NCBI GenBank assembly: GCA_025055285.1
Contig: JANWXM010000019.1
Location: forward strand, 1-64,000
Source of the DNA: Saprospiraceae bacterium
GTDB taxonomy: Bacteria > Bacteroidota > Bacteroidia > Chitinophagales > Saprospiraceae
Length of the DNA stretch: 64,000 nt
Direction of reading: 5' to 3'
Shown here in pieces: positions 7,420 to 16,411 of this stretch. Below the pieces are notes generated by a model. That model made no database searches and was not told the DNA's origin. It was given only the letters and a program-made list of their open reading frames with translations. The position numbers and the translations under genes were made by a program. Numbering within the stretch: the stretch's first letter is position 1; each line of letters opens with the position of its first letter.

Positions 7420-9261
7420 CTAATTCAGCTTTTGTTGCTCTTTGCGCTGCGACAGCTCTTCCACAGAACGAGGTCGCCGATGGGTTTCCCAAAAGAAACC
7501 CTCTAATTTCTGAGTTTCAGTTAGGCCTACTTGGCGCATAGGCGATAATTTCCCTTTGGGATCTCCATAGAATTTTACGCCCGTGACCCGCCTGTTCTCA
7601 AAATACAAATGCATCTCTGCGCATTCGCTTTTATTGAGACCCATGTAGCGCCTCGCCTCATCTACTACGTAATAGAGCGCTTGAGCATTTCCTTCGACGT
7701 GCATCTCTTTGGCTTCGTTTTCTTCAAAGAACACCGTGTTGAAGCGTCCCTTTATTTGGTTATACATCCGGGCGTCTTCCGACTGGATAACTAAGGTATT
7801 TTCTCGAAGGCGCAGTTCTCGGATGCGATTGTTACTTAAGCGAAGCAAAAGCGTATCTGCTGAAAATTGCGAAGTATCTGCCCACAACACAGGGAGATGT
7901 TCTTTCTTGAAAAAATAGAATATGCTATCAGTTGTATGATAGGCGAGGGAATCACACGCTGCTTGAATTTCCTGATTGAAAATGCGTACATCGCGGTACG
8001 CCAAGAAGATGCGATGGTCGCTCGCCGTATCGGTTTTAAAAGAAATGAGTGTGTCCGCGCTTAGATAAAGGGTATCCTTTTCGACGAGCGAGAGCATCAA
8101 TGGTCGACCTGCCGCGCCCATAGGGCCATATGCTCCAAAAGCATGCACGAAACCTGTTGCCCGATTGTAATCAGCTCGGTAGGCCAACAGGGTGTAATCT
8201 TGAGCAGTATCGCGCCACTCGACATTGCCTAAAGCAAGGCCATTGCCTAATTCCTGATTGAAGGCTAATGAATCCGCCTCAATAATGTAGGGTGGCTCGC
8301 TAATGCGCCCGCGTCCCCGGAGTTGGTACTGCTGAGTGCGCCGGTCATAAAATACCTCCGCAGCATTAATGATTCGAGCGCTATCGAGGTAGAATACCTT
8401 ACCCAAAAATACAGCTTTTTCCGTTTCGGCGTTGTACCGAATAACATCAGCATGTACTGAACGTCCTCGGTCAGGCTCCTCGACAAAAGCATCGCCCTCG
8501 AGTACGTATTCCTGTTTCAGGCCATTATACCGAATTTTCTTTGCACGCCCTCGCTGTCCTTCTTGCTCATATTGCGGATTACCTTCAAATATTGCGAAAT
8601 CTTGCTCCAAATCGTAGAAACCGCCTTCGCAATAAAGACGGCTACTGCGTTGACTGATGAGTGTGGGCGCCACAAAGTACACCATTTCGGTCTCAGTGCT
8701 ATACGTTAAAGTATCCGTACGCAGGTTAAATTCGGGATCAACGACGAGCACGCTACCGCTGAGGTAGACCATCTTTCGCTCTACATCGTAGTAGCCGCGT
8801 TTGCTCGTTAGTTGAGTTCTTCCATCTGTCATGGTCGCTCCTTCCCAGTATGTAGCTATCTTTTTCTGGAAATCGTAGTGCAAGCGGTTGCTAAACAGTT
8901 CGTGCTTTCCTTTTACAAGCGCTACTTCGCCAACGATATCGCAGACGCGCTGATTGCCGAAATACATTGCTGAATCTCCATATAGCCGCAGCGTATCACT
9001 TTGTTCGAAAAGGACATTACCTATTAGGCGCGCGTCGTTGACATCGAGCAAAGCTGTGTCGCAAAAGATAAGTAGATTGCCGTGGCGCAGTCGCACCATA
9101 CCGCTTAGCTTTTGAATGTAGCGGCCCTCCACGAGAAAGTATTCACCAAAAAGCGAGGTTTCTACCTGGATTTTAGATGTAGTATCTTGCCTGCCTACCG
9201 CTTGCCCAAAGAGTAGGTGAGGGACAAGTACAAACAAAGCTATCAGATAAGAAGTCTTCAT
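7420..9261 (-). CDS. OstA-like protein (LptA/LptD N-terminal type), LPS transport
   Basis: 613 residues from the ATG at 9261. An upstream in-frame ATG at 9387 would overlap the divergent DCC gene and precede the signal peptide by 42 residues, so it was rejected. Signal peptide MKTSYLIALFVLVPHLLFGQ. Then long beta-strand repeats of the OstA/LptA kind (KLSGMVRLRHGNLLIFCDTA, LIGNVLFEQSDTLRLYGDSAMYF, AYWEGATMTDGRTQL), with at least two OstA blocks. It lacks the barrel of LptD. Such OstA-like proteins in Bacteroidota are thought to bridge LPS across the periplasm. Assignment is family-level; it stands alone here, without other lpt genes. Confidence 0.8.
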   Translation of the reverse strand: MKTSYLIALFVLVPHLLFGQAVGRQDTTSKIQVETSLFGEYFLVEGRYIQKLSGMVRLRHGNLLIFCDTALLDVNDARLIGNVLFEQSDTLRLYGDSAMYFGNQRVCDIVGEVALVKGKHELFSNRLHYDFQKKIATYWEGATMTDGRTQLTSKRGYYDVERKMVYLSGSVLVVDPEFNLRTDTLTYSTETEMVYFVAPTLISQRSSRLYCEGGFYDLEQDFAIFEGNPQYEQEGQRGRAKKIRYNGLKQEYVLEGDAFVEEPDRGRSVHADVIRYNAETEKAVFLGKVFYLDSARIINAAEVFYDRRTQQYQLRGRGRISEPPYIIEADSLAFNQELGNGLALGNVEWRDTAQDYTLLAYRADYNRATGFVHAFGAYGPMGAAGRPLMLSLVEKDTLYLSADTLISFKTDTASDHRIFLAYRDVRIFNQEIQAACDSLAYHTTDSIFYFFKKEHLPVLWADTSQFSADTLLLRLSNNRIRELRLRENTLVIQSEDARMYNQIKGRFNTVFFEENEAKEMHVEGNAQALYYVVDEARRYMGLNKSECAEMHLYFENRRVTGVKFYGDPKGKLSPMRQVGLTETQKLEGFFWETHRRPRSVEELSQRKEQQKLN

Positions 9262-9336
9262 GCGCATTTCGACATAGATTCTTGGTTGAATATACAAACG
9301 AAGTAGGTATATTTTCGTTTTTTTTAGAGTATTTGG

Positions 9337-9744
9337 ATGAAGTCTATGCAAGATTCTCCGCTCCTTCTTTTCGACGGTGTATGTCATCTATGTGCGCACA
9401 CGGTGCAGTGGATACTCAAGCGCGATAGAAAAGGTATCTTTCGTTTCGCACCTTTACAATCAGAGGTCGGTCAAGAAGTACTAAAGCGTTTGGGCATAAC
9501 GGAAAAAATAAATTCTATAGTGTTGGTGGTCGGTGAACGAGCTTTTTTACGGGCAGATGCTGTGTTCGAAGTTGTTAAGCGTTTAGGTTTTCCCTGGGCG
9601 CTACTTGGGATATTCAACGTCATCCCTCGTTCGGTGTGCAATATGCTCTACGACTGCGTAGCACGTCACCGATATAAGTGGTTTGGCCGTTCGAAAACCT
9701 GTTGGGTGCCACAAAAAAAATGGGAGGAGCGGTTTTTAACATAG
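9337..9744 (+). CDS. DCC family thiol-disulfide oxidoreductase-like protein (DUF393)
   Basis: 135 residues. The N-terminal strand reads LLLFDGVCHLCAHTVQWILKRD, matching the DxxCxxC motif (here DGVCHLC at about residues 13-19) of the DCC family, and is followed by RFAPLQSEVGQE, also typical. A conserved YDxxxRHRYKWFG tail is present. The family has a predicted thioredoxin-like redox role but no firm substrate. Start could also be the ATG three codons in. It is divergent from the OstA-like gene across 75 bases. Confidence 0.85.
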   Translation: MKSMQDSPLLLFDGVCHLCAHTVQWILKRDRKGIFRFAPLQSEVGQEVLKRLGITEKINSIVLVVGERAFLRADAVFEVVKRLGFPWALLGIFNVIPRSVCNMLYDCVARHRYKWFGRSKTCWVPQKKWEERFLT

Positions 9745-10164
9745 GCCTTAGTCAGGATATCTGACAAAGTGCCAGTGCAATTGACCTAGTGACCTAGTCA
9801 GGCAAGCAAAGCACTAGGTTGAGTAACCATTGGCTAATTACTTGTGAAAATCACCTGTTAGTAAATCTTTATAATATTAATATTTTGTTTTCTATTACAG
9901 CAAAAGCCAAAGTCGATCAATTAAAGGTCTCGAATGAATAGCCTGAAAGCTCCAAGGCAAAGCATGCCTATTTGAGTGAATAGCAGGATGCTGCGCGCGA
10001 TTTCGACGGTTCGAAAGTATTTTTACCAGGCGCCTTTTGGATGTTTTTATTTAACATAATATAAATTATATTTCATTTTTACTAAAAACCACGGCTCGTA
10101 AAGGAAGAGAAAAAGTACTGTACAAGCCAGAAAATGGTCTAACATAATTTAGCTAAAGAGTTTC
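9745..10164. other. Gene-free interval, 420 bases
   Basis: AT-rich sequence between the DCC gene and the peroxiredoxin promoter. It contains a short tandem repetition GACCTAGTGACCTAGT at about 9784-9799 and no reading frame, RNA fold or strong terminator that I can support. Confidence 0.5.
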
Positions 10165-10172
10165 TACCTTTG
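10165..10172 (+). promoter_or_regulatory. Putative -7 element (TACCTTTG) for the peroxiredoxin gene
   Basis: TACCTTTG matches TAnnTTTG and lies 14 bases before the ATG at 10187, giving a very short leader. No clear -33 TTTG at the expected spacing. Confidence 0.5.
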
Positions 10173-10186
10173 TTGAGTAAAATGAT

Positions 10187-10855
10187 ATGCATATGGACAA
10201 CACAAATAGTGCTAGAATTCAGACGACGATGCCTCGCATTGGCGACCCTGCACCAGATTTTGAGGCGATGACAACGATTGGTCAGATACGTTTTTCGGAT
10301 TATGCTCGAGGACACTGGGTTATTTTTTTCTCGCATCCAGCTGATTTCACTCCTGTTTGCACGACGGAGATGAGCGGCTTTGCGCTAGAGAAAAAATTTT
10401 TCGATGAACACAACACTAAGTTGCTAGGTTTAAGCATAGACAGCATTCATGCGCATGTAGCATGGGTGCAGAACGTGCGCGAGAAAACTGGAGTGTTTTT
10501 CGACTTTCCCATTGTGGCTGACTTAGACATGTCGGTAGCCAAGTTGTACGGCATGCTACAACCAGGCGAAAGCGAGACAGCTGCAGTGCGGGCCGTATTC
10601 TTCATTGACCCAAATTTCACTATTCGCCTCATTATGTACTACCCCCTGAACGTAGGCCGTAACATGGAGGAGATTAAGCGGGCGCTAATTGCTCTGCAGA
10701 CGGCTGACCAATATAAGTGCGCTCTGCCACTCAACTGGAAGCCAGGCGACAAAGCCATCGTGCCACCGCCTAAGACGCTCGACGAGCTCAATGAGCGCCT
10801 AAGGAGCGATTACGAAATGGTGGACTTTTACCTGGCTAAATGCGATCTGAAGTAA
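10187..10855 (+). CDS. Peroxiredoxin of the Prx6/1-Cys type
   Basis: 222 residues (start could be the second ATG, two codons in). The peroxidatic Cys is in HPADFTPVCTTE (Cys58), with the upstream IGDPAPDFEA strand and a downstream Arg of the active site. The C-terminal extension NWKPGDKAIVPPP is typical of the Prx6 subfamily, longer than AhpC/BCP enzymes. It reduces hydrogen peroxide and organic peroxides in the cytoplasm. Further Cys occur in KCALPLNW and near the end (AKCDLK), so a two-Cys mechanism is possible. It is flanked by its own promoter and a strong terminator, hence a monocistronic unit. Confidence 0.92.
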   Translation: MHMDNTNSARIQTTMPRIGDPAPDFEAMTTIGQIRFSDYARGHWVIFFSHPADFTPVCTTEMSGFALEKKFFDEHNTKLLGLSIDSIHAHVAWVQNVREKTGVFFDFPIVADLDMSVAKLYGMLQPGESETAAVRAVFFIDPNFTIRLIMYYPLNVGRNMEEIKRALIALQTADQYKCALPLNWKPGDKAIVPPPKTLDELNERLRSDYEMVDFYLAKCDLK

Positions 10856-10872
10856 CCCTTGCACTGAAGATG

Positions 10873-10915
10873 TTTGGGGGCGAAGACTAGCGAGTTTTCG
10901 CCCCCAAATGCTTTC
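10873..10915 (+). terminator. Intrinsic terminator after the peroxiredoxin gene
   Basis: Perfect 12-bp stem TTTGGGGGCGAA (10873-10884) / TTCGCCCCCAAA (10897-10908) with a 12-base loop, followed by TGCTTTCTTTG. It separates the peroxiredoxin from the next gene. Confidence 0.85.
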
Positions 10916-10936
10916 TTTGTTTAAAAATTATCTTAC

Positions 10937-12244
10937 ATGGAATACGATGTGGTTATCCTTGGTGGTGGCCCAGCGGGGGTAGAGGCAGCCTTGTTGGCGG
11001 CTCGTGCGGGGTTGCATACGGCCCTTGTAACCAACATGCCTCTGGGTGGTCGTTCGGCGTGGGGGAGTTTAGTACCTTCAAAAGTCTGGTTAGAAGAGAC
11101 GCACAAGGCATGGGTAAGCGGGCGAGCGTCCTTTTCGCTGGCGCGAGTACGCGAGAAAATCAAGGCGCAGAGCCAGCGAGTTGCTAAGGACGCCCAGATG
11201 CAATTAGATGCTGCCGGCGTTGCGGTGTACGCGGGCAGGGGCGAGATTGCGTCCTCTGCAGAGGTGCGAATTTCTAGCCCAGAAACGGGAGATCTTCAGC
11301 TGAAAGCCCGATATGTGATAGTTGCTACTGGTTCGGAGCCGGTATTCACGCCGGACGTCAAGCCCGCTCCGCCGTACATCATTGCTCCGCGCCTGGCAGG
11401 AGCAATAGAGGTCCTACCCTCTCGGTTGCTTATGGTGGGCGGCGGCGTTACGGGCGTCGAGTATGCCTCAGCCTTTGCTGCGGCTGGCTCAAGTGTGGTT
11501 TTATTGCAAAAAGGCGACCGTTTGTTGCCTCGTGTAGACGCTGAAATAGTGCAGGCTTTTGAACAATGGTTAATAGAAAACCTTGGCATTGAGATTGTTA
11601 AGAATGCTCCTGTAGCCTCTTTAAAAACAGAGGGAGAGGAAGTAGTGGCCCAAACCTCTGACGGTAAGTGCTACCGCGGTTCTCACGGCTTTATTGCCGC
11701 TGGCCGAAAAGCCGACACTACCTTCTGGAAGGGCGCCCCGGAGCAGCTGACACTGACGTCAAGCGGTGCCATACAGATCAACGAATTTTGCCAGAGCAGC
11801 TTACCTAATCTCTACGCTATTGGCGACGCCACAGGCGCTCCTATGACGGTCAACCAGGCACAAATGCAGGCGCGCGTGGCCGTACAGCATATTGTGCAAG
11901 GTAGCAATACAACCCTGAGGTTAAGACCATTAGTAGAAGCGGTTTATACGCATTTACCCATCGGGCAAATAGGCGACACGACACCCTCTGAGGGGGCTCT
12001 CTTTGTGCGAAAATCGTTTAGCGAATTGCTTAAAGCACAGATCGAAGAGGAGGTACGCGGTATCCTAAAGATAAAGGTGGACAAGCGTTCTGGACAAATT
12101 TTGGGTGCTGCAGCATTCGGCTCGCACGCTATTGAAATGTTGGGAATCCTTCAAGTGAGTATACACGCTGGAATTACTTGGGAGGCACTCAAAGCCTATC
12201 CTCTACCCCACCCCACATATAGTGAGTTACTTTCAAAACTTTAA
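10937..12244 (+). CDS. FAD/NAD(P)-dependent oxidoreductase, lipoamide dehydrogenase superfamily, without redox disulfide
   Basis: 435 residues. N-terminal FAD-binding GGGPAGVEAALLAARAG, a second Rossmann motif VGGGVTGVEYASAFAAAG (about 165-185), and YAIGDATGAPMTVNQA before the C-terminal dimerisation domain with HPTYSEL. In class I disulfide oxidoreductases the segment GGTCLNVGCIPSK carries two Cys. Here residues 37-49 read GGRSAWGSLVPSK, so both are gone (Ser40, Leu45). It therefore cannot act as a dithiol enzyme. A transhydrogenase- or quinone-reductase-like role is possible but not shown. The BioD-like gene starts 6 bases downstream, so they form an operon. Confidence 0.82.
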   Translation: MEYDVVILGGGPAGVEAALLAARAGLHTALVTNMPLGGRSAWGSLVPSKVWLEETHKAWVSGRASFSLARVREKIKAQSQRVAKDAQMQLDAAGVAVYAGRGEIASSAEVRISSPETGDLQLKARYVIVATGSEPVFTPDVKPAPPYIIAPRLAGAIEVLPSRLLMVGGGVTGVEYASAFAAAGSSVVLLQKGDRLLPRVDAEIVQAFEQWLIENLGIEIVKNAPVASLKTEGEEVVAQTSDGKCYRGSHGFIAAGRKADTTFWKGAPEQLTLTSSGAIQINEFCQSSLPNLYAIGDATGAPMTVNQAQMQARVAVQHIVQGSNTTLRLRPLVEAVYTHLPIGQIGDTTPSEGALFVRKSFSELLKAQIEEEVRGILKIKVDKRSGQILGAAAFGSHAIEMLGILQVSIHAGITWEALKAYPLPHPTYSELLSKL

Positions 12245-12250
12245 TTCAAG

Positions 12251-13387
12251 ATGTCGATGCAACACCGTCTTTACGTTGCTGCTACCAATCAACACGTGGG
12301 AAAGACCACATGTACGCTCGGGATCACTTCTGCCTTACTGGAGCGCGGCTACCGAGTAGGGTACTGTAAGCCTGTAGGTCAGCAGTATATCCGTCTAGAA
12401 GAGGACATGGCTGACAAAGATGCCCTACTTTTTGCACAGGTTCTGAATTTTCCCTTAAAGCCAGCTGTGCACAGCCCTGTTATTCTGGGCGATGGCGCTA
12501 CGCAAGCCTTTTGGGATGCACCCGGTGAGTTTGCGTTCAATCAGCGACTTCTTCGAGCCGGTCAGCATTTCACTGCTGAGAAGTTTGATTGGGTTGTTTT
12601 TGAGGGCACAGGGCATCCAGGCGTAGGCAGCATCGTTGGGCTTTCCAATGCGGTTGTGGCGCGCTTATTGAATGCTCGAGTGATTCTTATCATTCGAGGA
12701 GGGATTGGCCGCACTATTGACGAGATGGCGCTAGCACTTGCTCTTTTTGGCCAAGAGGGCATTCCTATAGAAGGTGTTATTGTCAACAAAGTGTTGCCTG
12801 ACAAAATTGAGAAAATTCGCCATTATCTAGGCAAAGTATTGGGTGCCTGGGGGATTCCCTTGCTTGGCGTCATTCCTTACGATGAGAGTATGATGTTTCC
12901 ACTTTTTGAGCAAATACGAAAGGCGGTAGGCGGCCGAACGGTATTTCATCCGGAGAAAATGGAAAATCGAATTGCAACGATCGTCTCTGGGTCGTTAGTA
13001 GAAAGTTATGACTTGAAGGTGCATCGAAACATCCTTATTGTTTCCAATTCTCTTCGCCTGCCCGAAGTGTTGCGCAAAATGACGCGCATGGCGCAAACGC
13101 AAGGAATTTCTCATCCAGACGTAGCAGGTATCTTAGTAACAGGGGCTGATGACGGCCATCCACCGATTCAAAATGATCCGCTTTGTCGAGATTTTATCCT
13201 ACAGCATCACATCCCAGTAGTAGAGTGCGCCTTAGACGCATATGGCGCTGCTTTGCGCATAAGTGCTCTAGAAGTTAAGATCAATACGCGCACTCCTTGG
13301 AAGGTAAAGCGCGCCACAGAACTCATCAGAGAGTATGTAGATATAGACCAACTAGTTGCTATTATGAACACGCGCCCAAAGAAATAG
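12251..13387 (+). CDS. BioD-like P-loop protein with DRTGG domain
   Basis: 378 residues. N-terminal AAA_26/BioD-like domain with a Walker A AATNQHVGKTTCTLGI (about 11-26), a FEGTGHPGVGSI strand (about 117) and VNKVLPDK (about 178). The C-terminal half fits a DRTGG domain. This pairing is the same as the N-terminal part of long Pta phosphotransacetylases, but the acyltransferase domain is absent. It probably senses or binds a nucleotide or ligand; no enzymatic function can be assigned. It is cotranscribed with the disulfide-less flavoprotein 6 bases upstream. Confidence 0.75.
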   Translation: MSMQHRLYVAATNQHVGKTTCTLGITSALLERGYRVGYCKPVGQQYIRLEEDMADKDALLFAQVLNFPLKPAVHSPVILGDGATQAFWDAPGEFAFNQRLLRAGQHFTAEKFDWVVFEGTGHPGVGSIVGLSNAVVARLLNARVILIIRGGIGRTIDEMALALALFGQEGIPIEGVIVNKVLPDKIEKIRHYLGKVLGAWGIPLLGVIPYDESMMFPLFEQIRKAVGGRTVFHPEKMENRIATIVSGSLVESYDLKVHRNILIVSNSLRLPEVLRKMTRMAQTQGISHPDVAGILVTGADDGHPPIQNDPLCRDFILQHHIPVVECALDAYGAALRISALEVKINTRTPWKVKRATELIREYVDIDQLVAIMNTRPKK

Positions 13388-13674
13388 AGATCATTGCAAA
13401 ATTTATTACAACAAACAAAACAGTTTTCTTCCTACCCTATCGCTGTGGAAATTTTATCATGCTGTTGGTTTCGCTGGGTAGCAGAACGTTCACCGTCAAT
13501 ACCATCCTAACGGCTCTCTCCGGCGCGAATTCTAGCTCCTACACGAGAAAAACAAGCGACAACGAGGCGGACATAGTGGCATCCTCGCCATTTTTCTTTT
13601 ACAAAGAACGAACAAGCGTTCCGCAAACACCTATTGAGGTTCGGACGTGTACGCCTAACTTCCTGATAAGTAGC

Positions 13675-16371
13675 TTAGATGCCGCCCCACACTAACATAT
13701 AGTATTCATCGCGATATTCAACTCTCTTCATTTCTAGCTTATCCAAGGGCTGTATACCGTAGTATTCATTGAGAGCGTCAACATTTTCCTCGTAGCGCAA
13801 TTCTATTAGGCCGTGGGCAAATTGTTCTTTACGCCACTGATAAGTCTCCTGCATACGCTGAAAAATGCGCTGGCACGCTTCAACATGATCATCTTCGCCA
13901 CCAGGAGGCACGAAAGCTTGACGGAACGCCTTTCGGTTGCGCGCGACCATGCGCGCCTCCTCTATGATAAAATACGCCGTATGCGCCCAGATTTCATTGG
14001 GTGGTAGTAAATAGCTGTACAGAGTCAGTTGTAGATCTTCATTATTTCGAATTTGAGCCCGGCGCTTGCTCAAGCCACTCCATTTCAAGTCTACGATGGC
14101 CCATTCATTATCTGCGCGTTGAAGTACCAGATCGGCGCGTCCACGCAGCAGGCAGTTGCAGAAGAGGCCCTCAAGAGGCACTTCGGTACCATAAATATCC
14201 CAGCCTTCTGAGCGAAGCATTTCCAATAGACTCCAGGCTGCCGTTTGCACGCGAGAGAGAAGGTAGTGACGTTCGGGTTCACGCCCGTATAGAAGCAGCG
14301 TAGCTCCTTCTCTAGCCAACAAACCTGGTGCTTTTTTGAGCACCCACTGGACAACCTCTTCCCTTTCCCATTTGAGGCAGTCGGGTTCCTTTAAGAGAAG
14401 TTCGAAAAAGCGGTGGGCCAATTTGCCTAAGAGCTGCTGGTCGCGAGCGATGCTGAGCAAACTACTAGGGTAAAGATGTATTTTATGGCGAAAAAACCAG
14501 CGGTGTGGAAAGTATAGCAGCTGTTCTACTTCAGTAGGCGTTTGACAGATGGGTTCGCCCAGACACCCTGGCTGCAATATATTTAGATGAGTACCTGGCC
14601 GCGGAAGTGTTTTCGGCCTCAGCCTCACAAGTTCAGGCCAGGCCTCTTCCCTATTTCTCTCGGAATCAGCATCTACCTGACTAAATAGCAATTCAGGATT
14701 ATTAAAGATGCTTTCTAGATTATTGATTAACAGTGAGTTTTGAGCATCTTCGCCACCAATCTGCTCGGGTAGAAAAAGGATTACTTGCTGAGTACACTGT
14801 AAAATAGGTTGGCGCAGGAAGAAAAGATGCCGTTGAGTGGATAAGTCCGGCTCTGGCAGGATTATCTGGCGCTGAGACAGCCATTGGCGTTCTTCTTTGC
14901 GCCAGGGGTCAGGTGGCGGCCCGACCAGGTCGTTAGCGCAGTTCCACCAGCAGACAGCCTTTACGGGCGCTGCTACGGCACCGGGGTGTTGTACAAAAGG
15001 AAGAGCACCTTGTTGAGCTTTACAAAGGGCTAAGGGCACAGGCTCGTGAATGGTGCGCACGATACGCTCTAAAGCCAAGCGCGAGATGCGTGCATCGGGT
15101 AACAATTGCAAAACATCGCGTACGCGGCGTGCTTGCTCAGCCAGCGTTAGCAAGCCGGAGTGCTGAATGTAGCTTGAACGCTCTACTGCCCATCGGTATA
15201 GGTAGTCATAAAGTTCAGCAGCATCTGTCACCGGTGCTGTTCCATCGGCAGGATAGCGCTTTCGGAAAAACCAGAATTCATATTGCTGGCGTGCTGCTGG
15301 CGAAGTGGTTGGTCTATCTAGATATTCGTTCACAGTGGCGAACCACGTATCACTGAATAAACCAGGTTTATCGGCTAAGACGCGCGCAATTTCCAACGCC
15401 AAGCCGTCGTCGAAAGGTTTGAGCGGCTGCGTGAGGAACTCCATGATTTTAAATACGTCGGGAGGGTCCCATAAGAAGACAGCTGCCAGTTTGAGTGTTT
15501 GGAGTGAAGGACGAGCTAGCGAAGCGGAAGGCACACCTAATGCTGGCAACCCATGTTGGAGTAACGCTTGTTCGAGTAGGTCGCCCTTGCTAGACAGCAC
15601 TAACAAAGGGCGAAAATCTGGTGCTTGAGCTAACCAACTTGCTAAGAAAAGTGCTGCATCGCTATCACGGCGTACGCGCAGGAGGCGCACTGAACCATCG
15701 GCAGTTGCTGGTTTCGAGTCTACACAGAGCCCGCACAAGTGTGCTTGCCAATGGGCTAGGTCAGTTCCTGGGGTGGCTTTAGGGGTTGTAACTATATGCG
15801 TATTGACCTTCACGCCCCAGCGATTCAGGAGCGCTATCAAGCGTCTTATGTGTGGCAGCCACAGCTTTTCTGGTTCATACGAAGAGAACTGCGATAGCGT
15901 TATAGGGCGCCTCTGCAGCCAAGCTAGTGCACGCGCCCATCGGTCTGCTGTGCCCAATATTCGGCCGTCATGAGCAAGAGCCTTTAACTTGGTACTAAAT
16001 AGAACTTCTGCTTGAGCCAACTCAGCTAATCGAGGCGGGCAATCAGCATCTGCTGAAAAATCCCATCCGCTTAGAAGCAGTTCATCGCGCCAAGCGAGCA
16101 GCGTTTGGGCTACGGCCCATGGATCAGCTTCGAATGAGGCTGCGTAGAAAGGCTGCTCATTTGTTGAAGAAGAGGTTATCCTCTCCAGCAGCGCCTGCCG
16201 ATACAACTCGATCCGCAAATAGTCCGTGTTCTGCTGTTCTACTTGAAGGCCCAATTGAGCCTCAATCCAGGCAAGCAAACGGTCATTGCCCGCGTAAAGC
16301 ACGCCTTGCTGAAGCGGTAAGGAAGGAGAAAAAACCTTGCCATCGAAATGCTCGCAGTAGTGAACGTGCAT
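13675..16371 (-). CDS. AddB-like PD-(D/E)XK nuclease/inactivated helicase subunit
   Basis: 898 residues. The N-terminal ~600 residues resemble the degenerate helicase half of AddB/RexB. The C-terminal nuclease domain is intact: RGRADLVLQ (about 735), VDLKW (about 752) and QLTLYSYLL. The Cys set that binds a 4Fe-4S cluster in AddB is missing: the expected CP..FF element reads FPHRWFF and there are no C-terminal CxxC residues, so this is a RexB-like form. It should work with the AddA-like helicase at 42188 in double-strand break resection, although the two genes are 26 kb apart. Start ATG at 16371. Confidence 0.72.
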   Translation of the reverse strand: MHVHYCEHFDGKVFSPSLPLQQGVLYAGNDRLLAWIEAQLGLQVEQQNTDYLRIELYRQALLERITSSSTNEQPFYAASFEADPWAVAQTLLAWRDELLLSGWDFSADADCPPRLAELAQAEVLFSTKLKALAHDGRILGTADRWARALAWLQRRPITLSQFSSYEPEKLWLPHIRRLIALLNRWGVKVNTHIVTTPKATPGTDLAHWQAHLCGLCVDSKPATADGSVRLLRVRRDSDAALFLASWLAQAPDFRPLLVLSSKGDLLEQALLQHGLPALGVPSASLARPSLQTLKLAAVFLWDPPDVFKIMEFLTQPLKPFDDGLALEIARVLADKPGLFSDTWFATVNEYLDRPTTSPAARQQYEFWFFRKRYPADGTAPVTDAAELYDYLYRWAVERSSYIQHSGLLTLAEQARRVRDVLQLLPDARISRLALERIVRTIHEPVPLALCKAQQGALPFVQHPGAVAAPVKAVCWWNCANDLVGPPPDPWRKEERQWLSQRQIILPEPDLSTQRHLFFLRQPILQCTQQVILFLPEQIGGEDAQNSLLINNLESIFNNPELLFSQVDADSERNREEAWPELVRLRPKTLPRPGTHLNILQPGCLGEPICQTPTEVEQLLYFPHRWFFRHKIHLYPSSLLSIARDQQLLGKLAHRFFELLLKEPDCLKWEREEVVQWVLKKAPGLLAREGATLLLYGREPERHYLLSRVQTAAWSLLEMLRSEGWDIYGTEVPLEGLFCNCLLRGRADLVLQRADNEWAIVDLKWSGLSKRRAQIRNNEDLQLTLYSYLLPPNEIWAHTAYFIIEEARMVARNRKAFRQAFVPPGGEDDHVEACQRIFQRMQETYQWRKEQFAHGLIELRYEENVDALNEYYGIQPLDKLEMKRVEYRDEYYMLVWGGI

Positions 16372-16411
16372 GAAAAGAGAAAAGTGACGTGTGGAAAAAT
16401 GGGATTTTATG

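Noticed and set aside
13297-13695. 132-codon plus-strand frame between the P-loop gene and the AddB-like gene
   Set aside because: It overlaps the end of the real gene in another frame, and its translation looks like random sequence.
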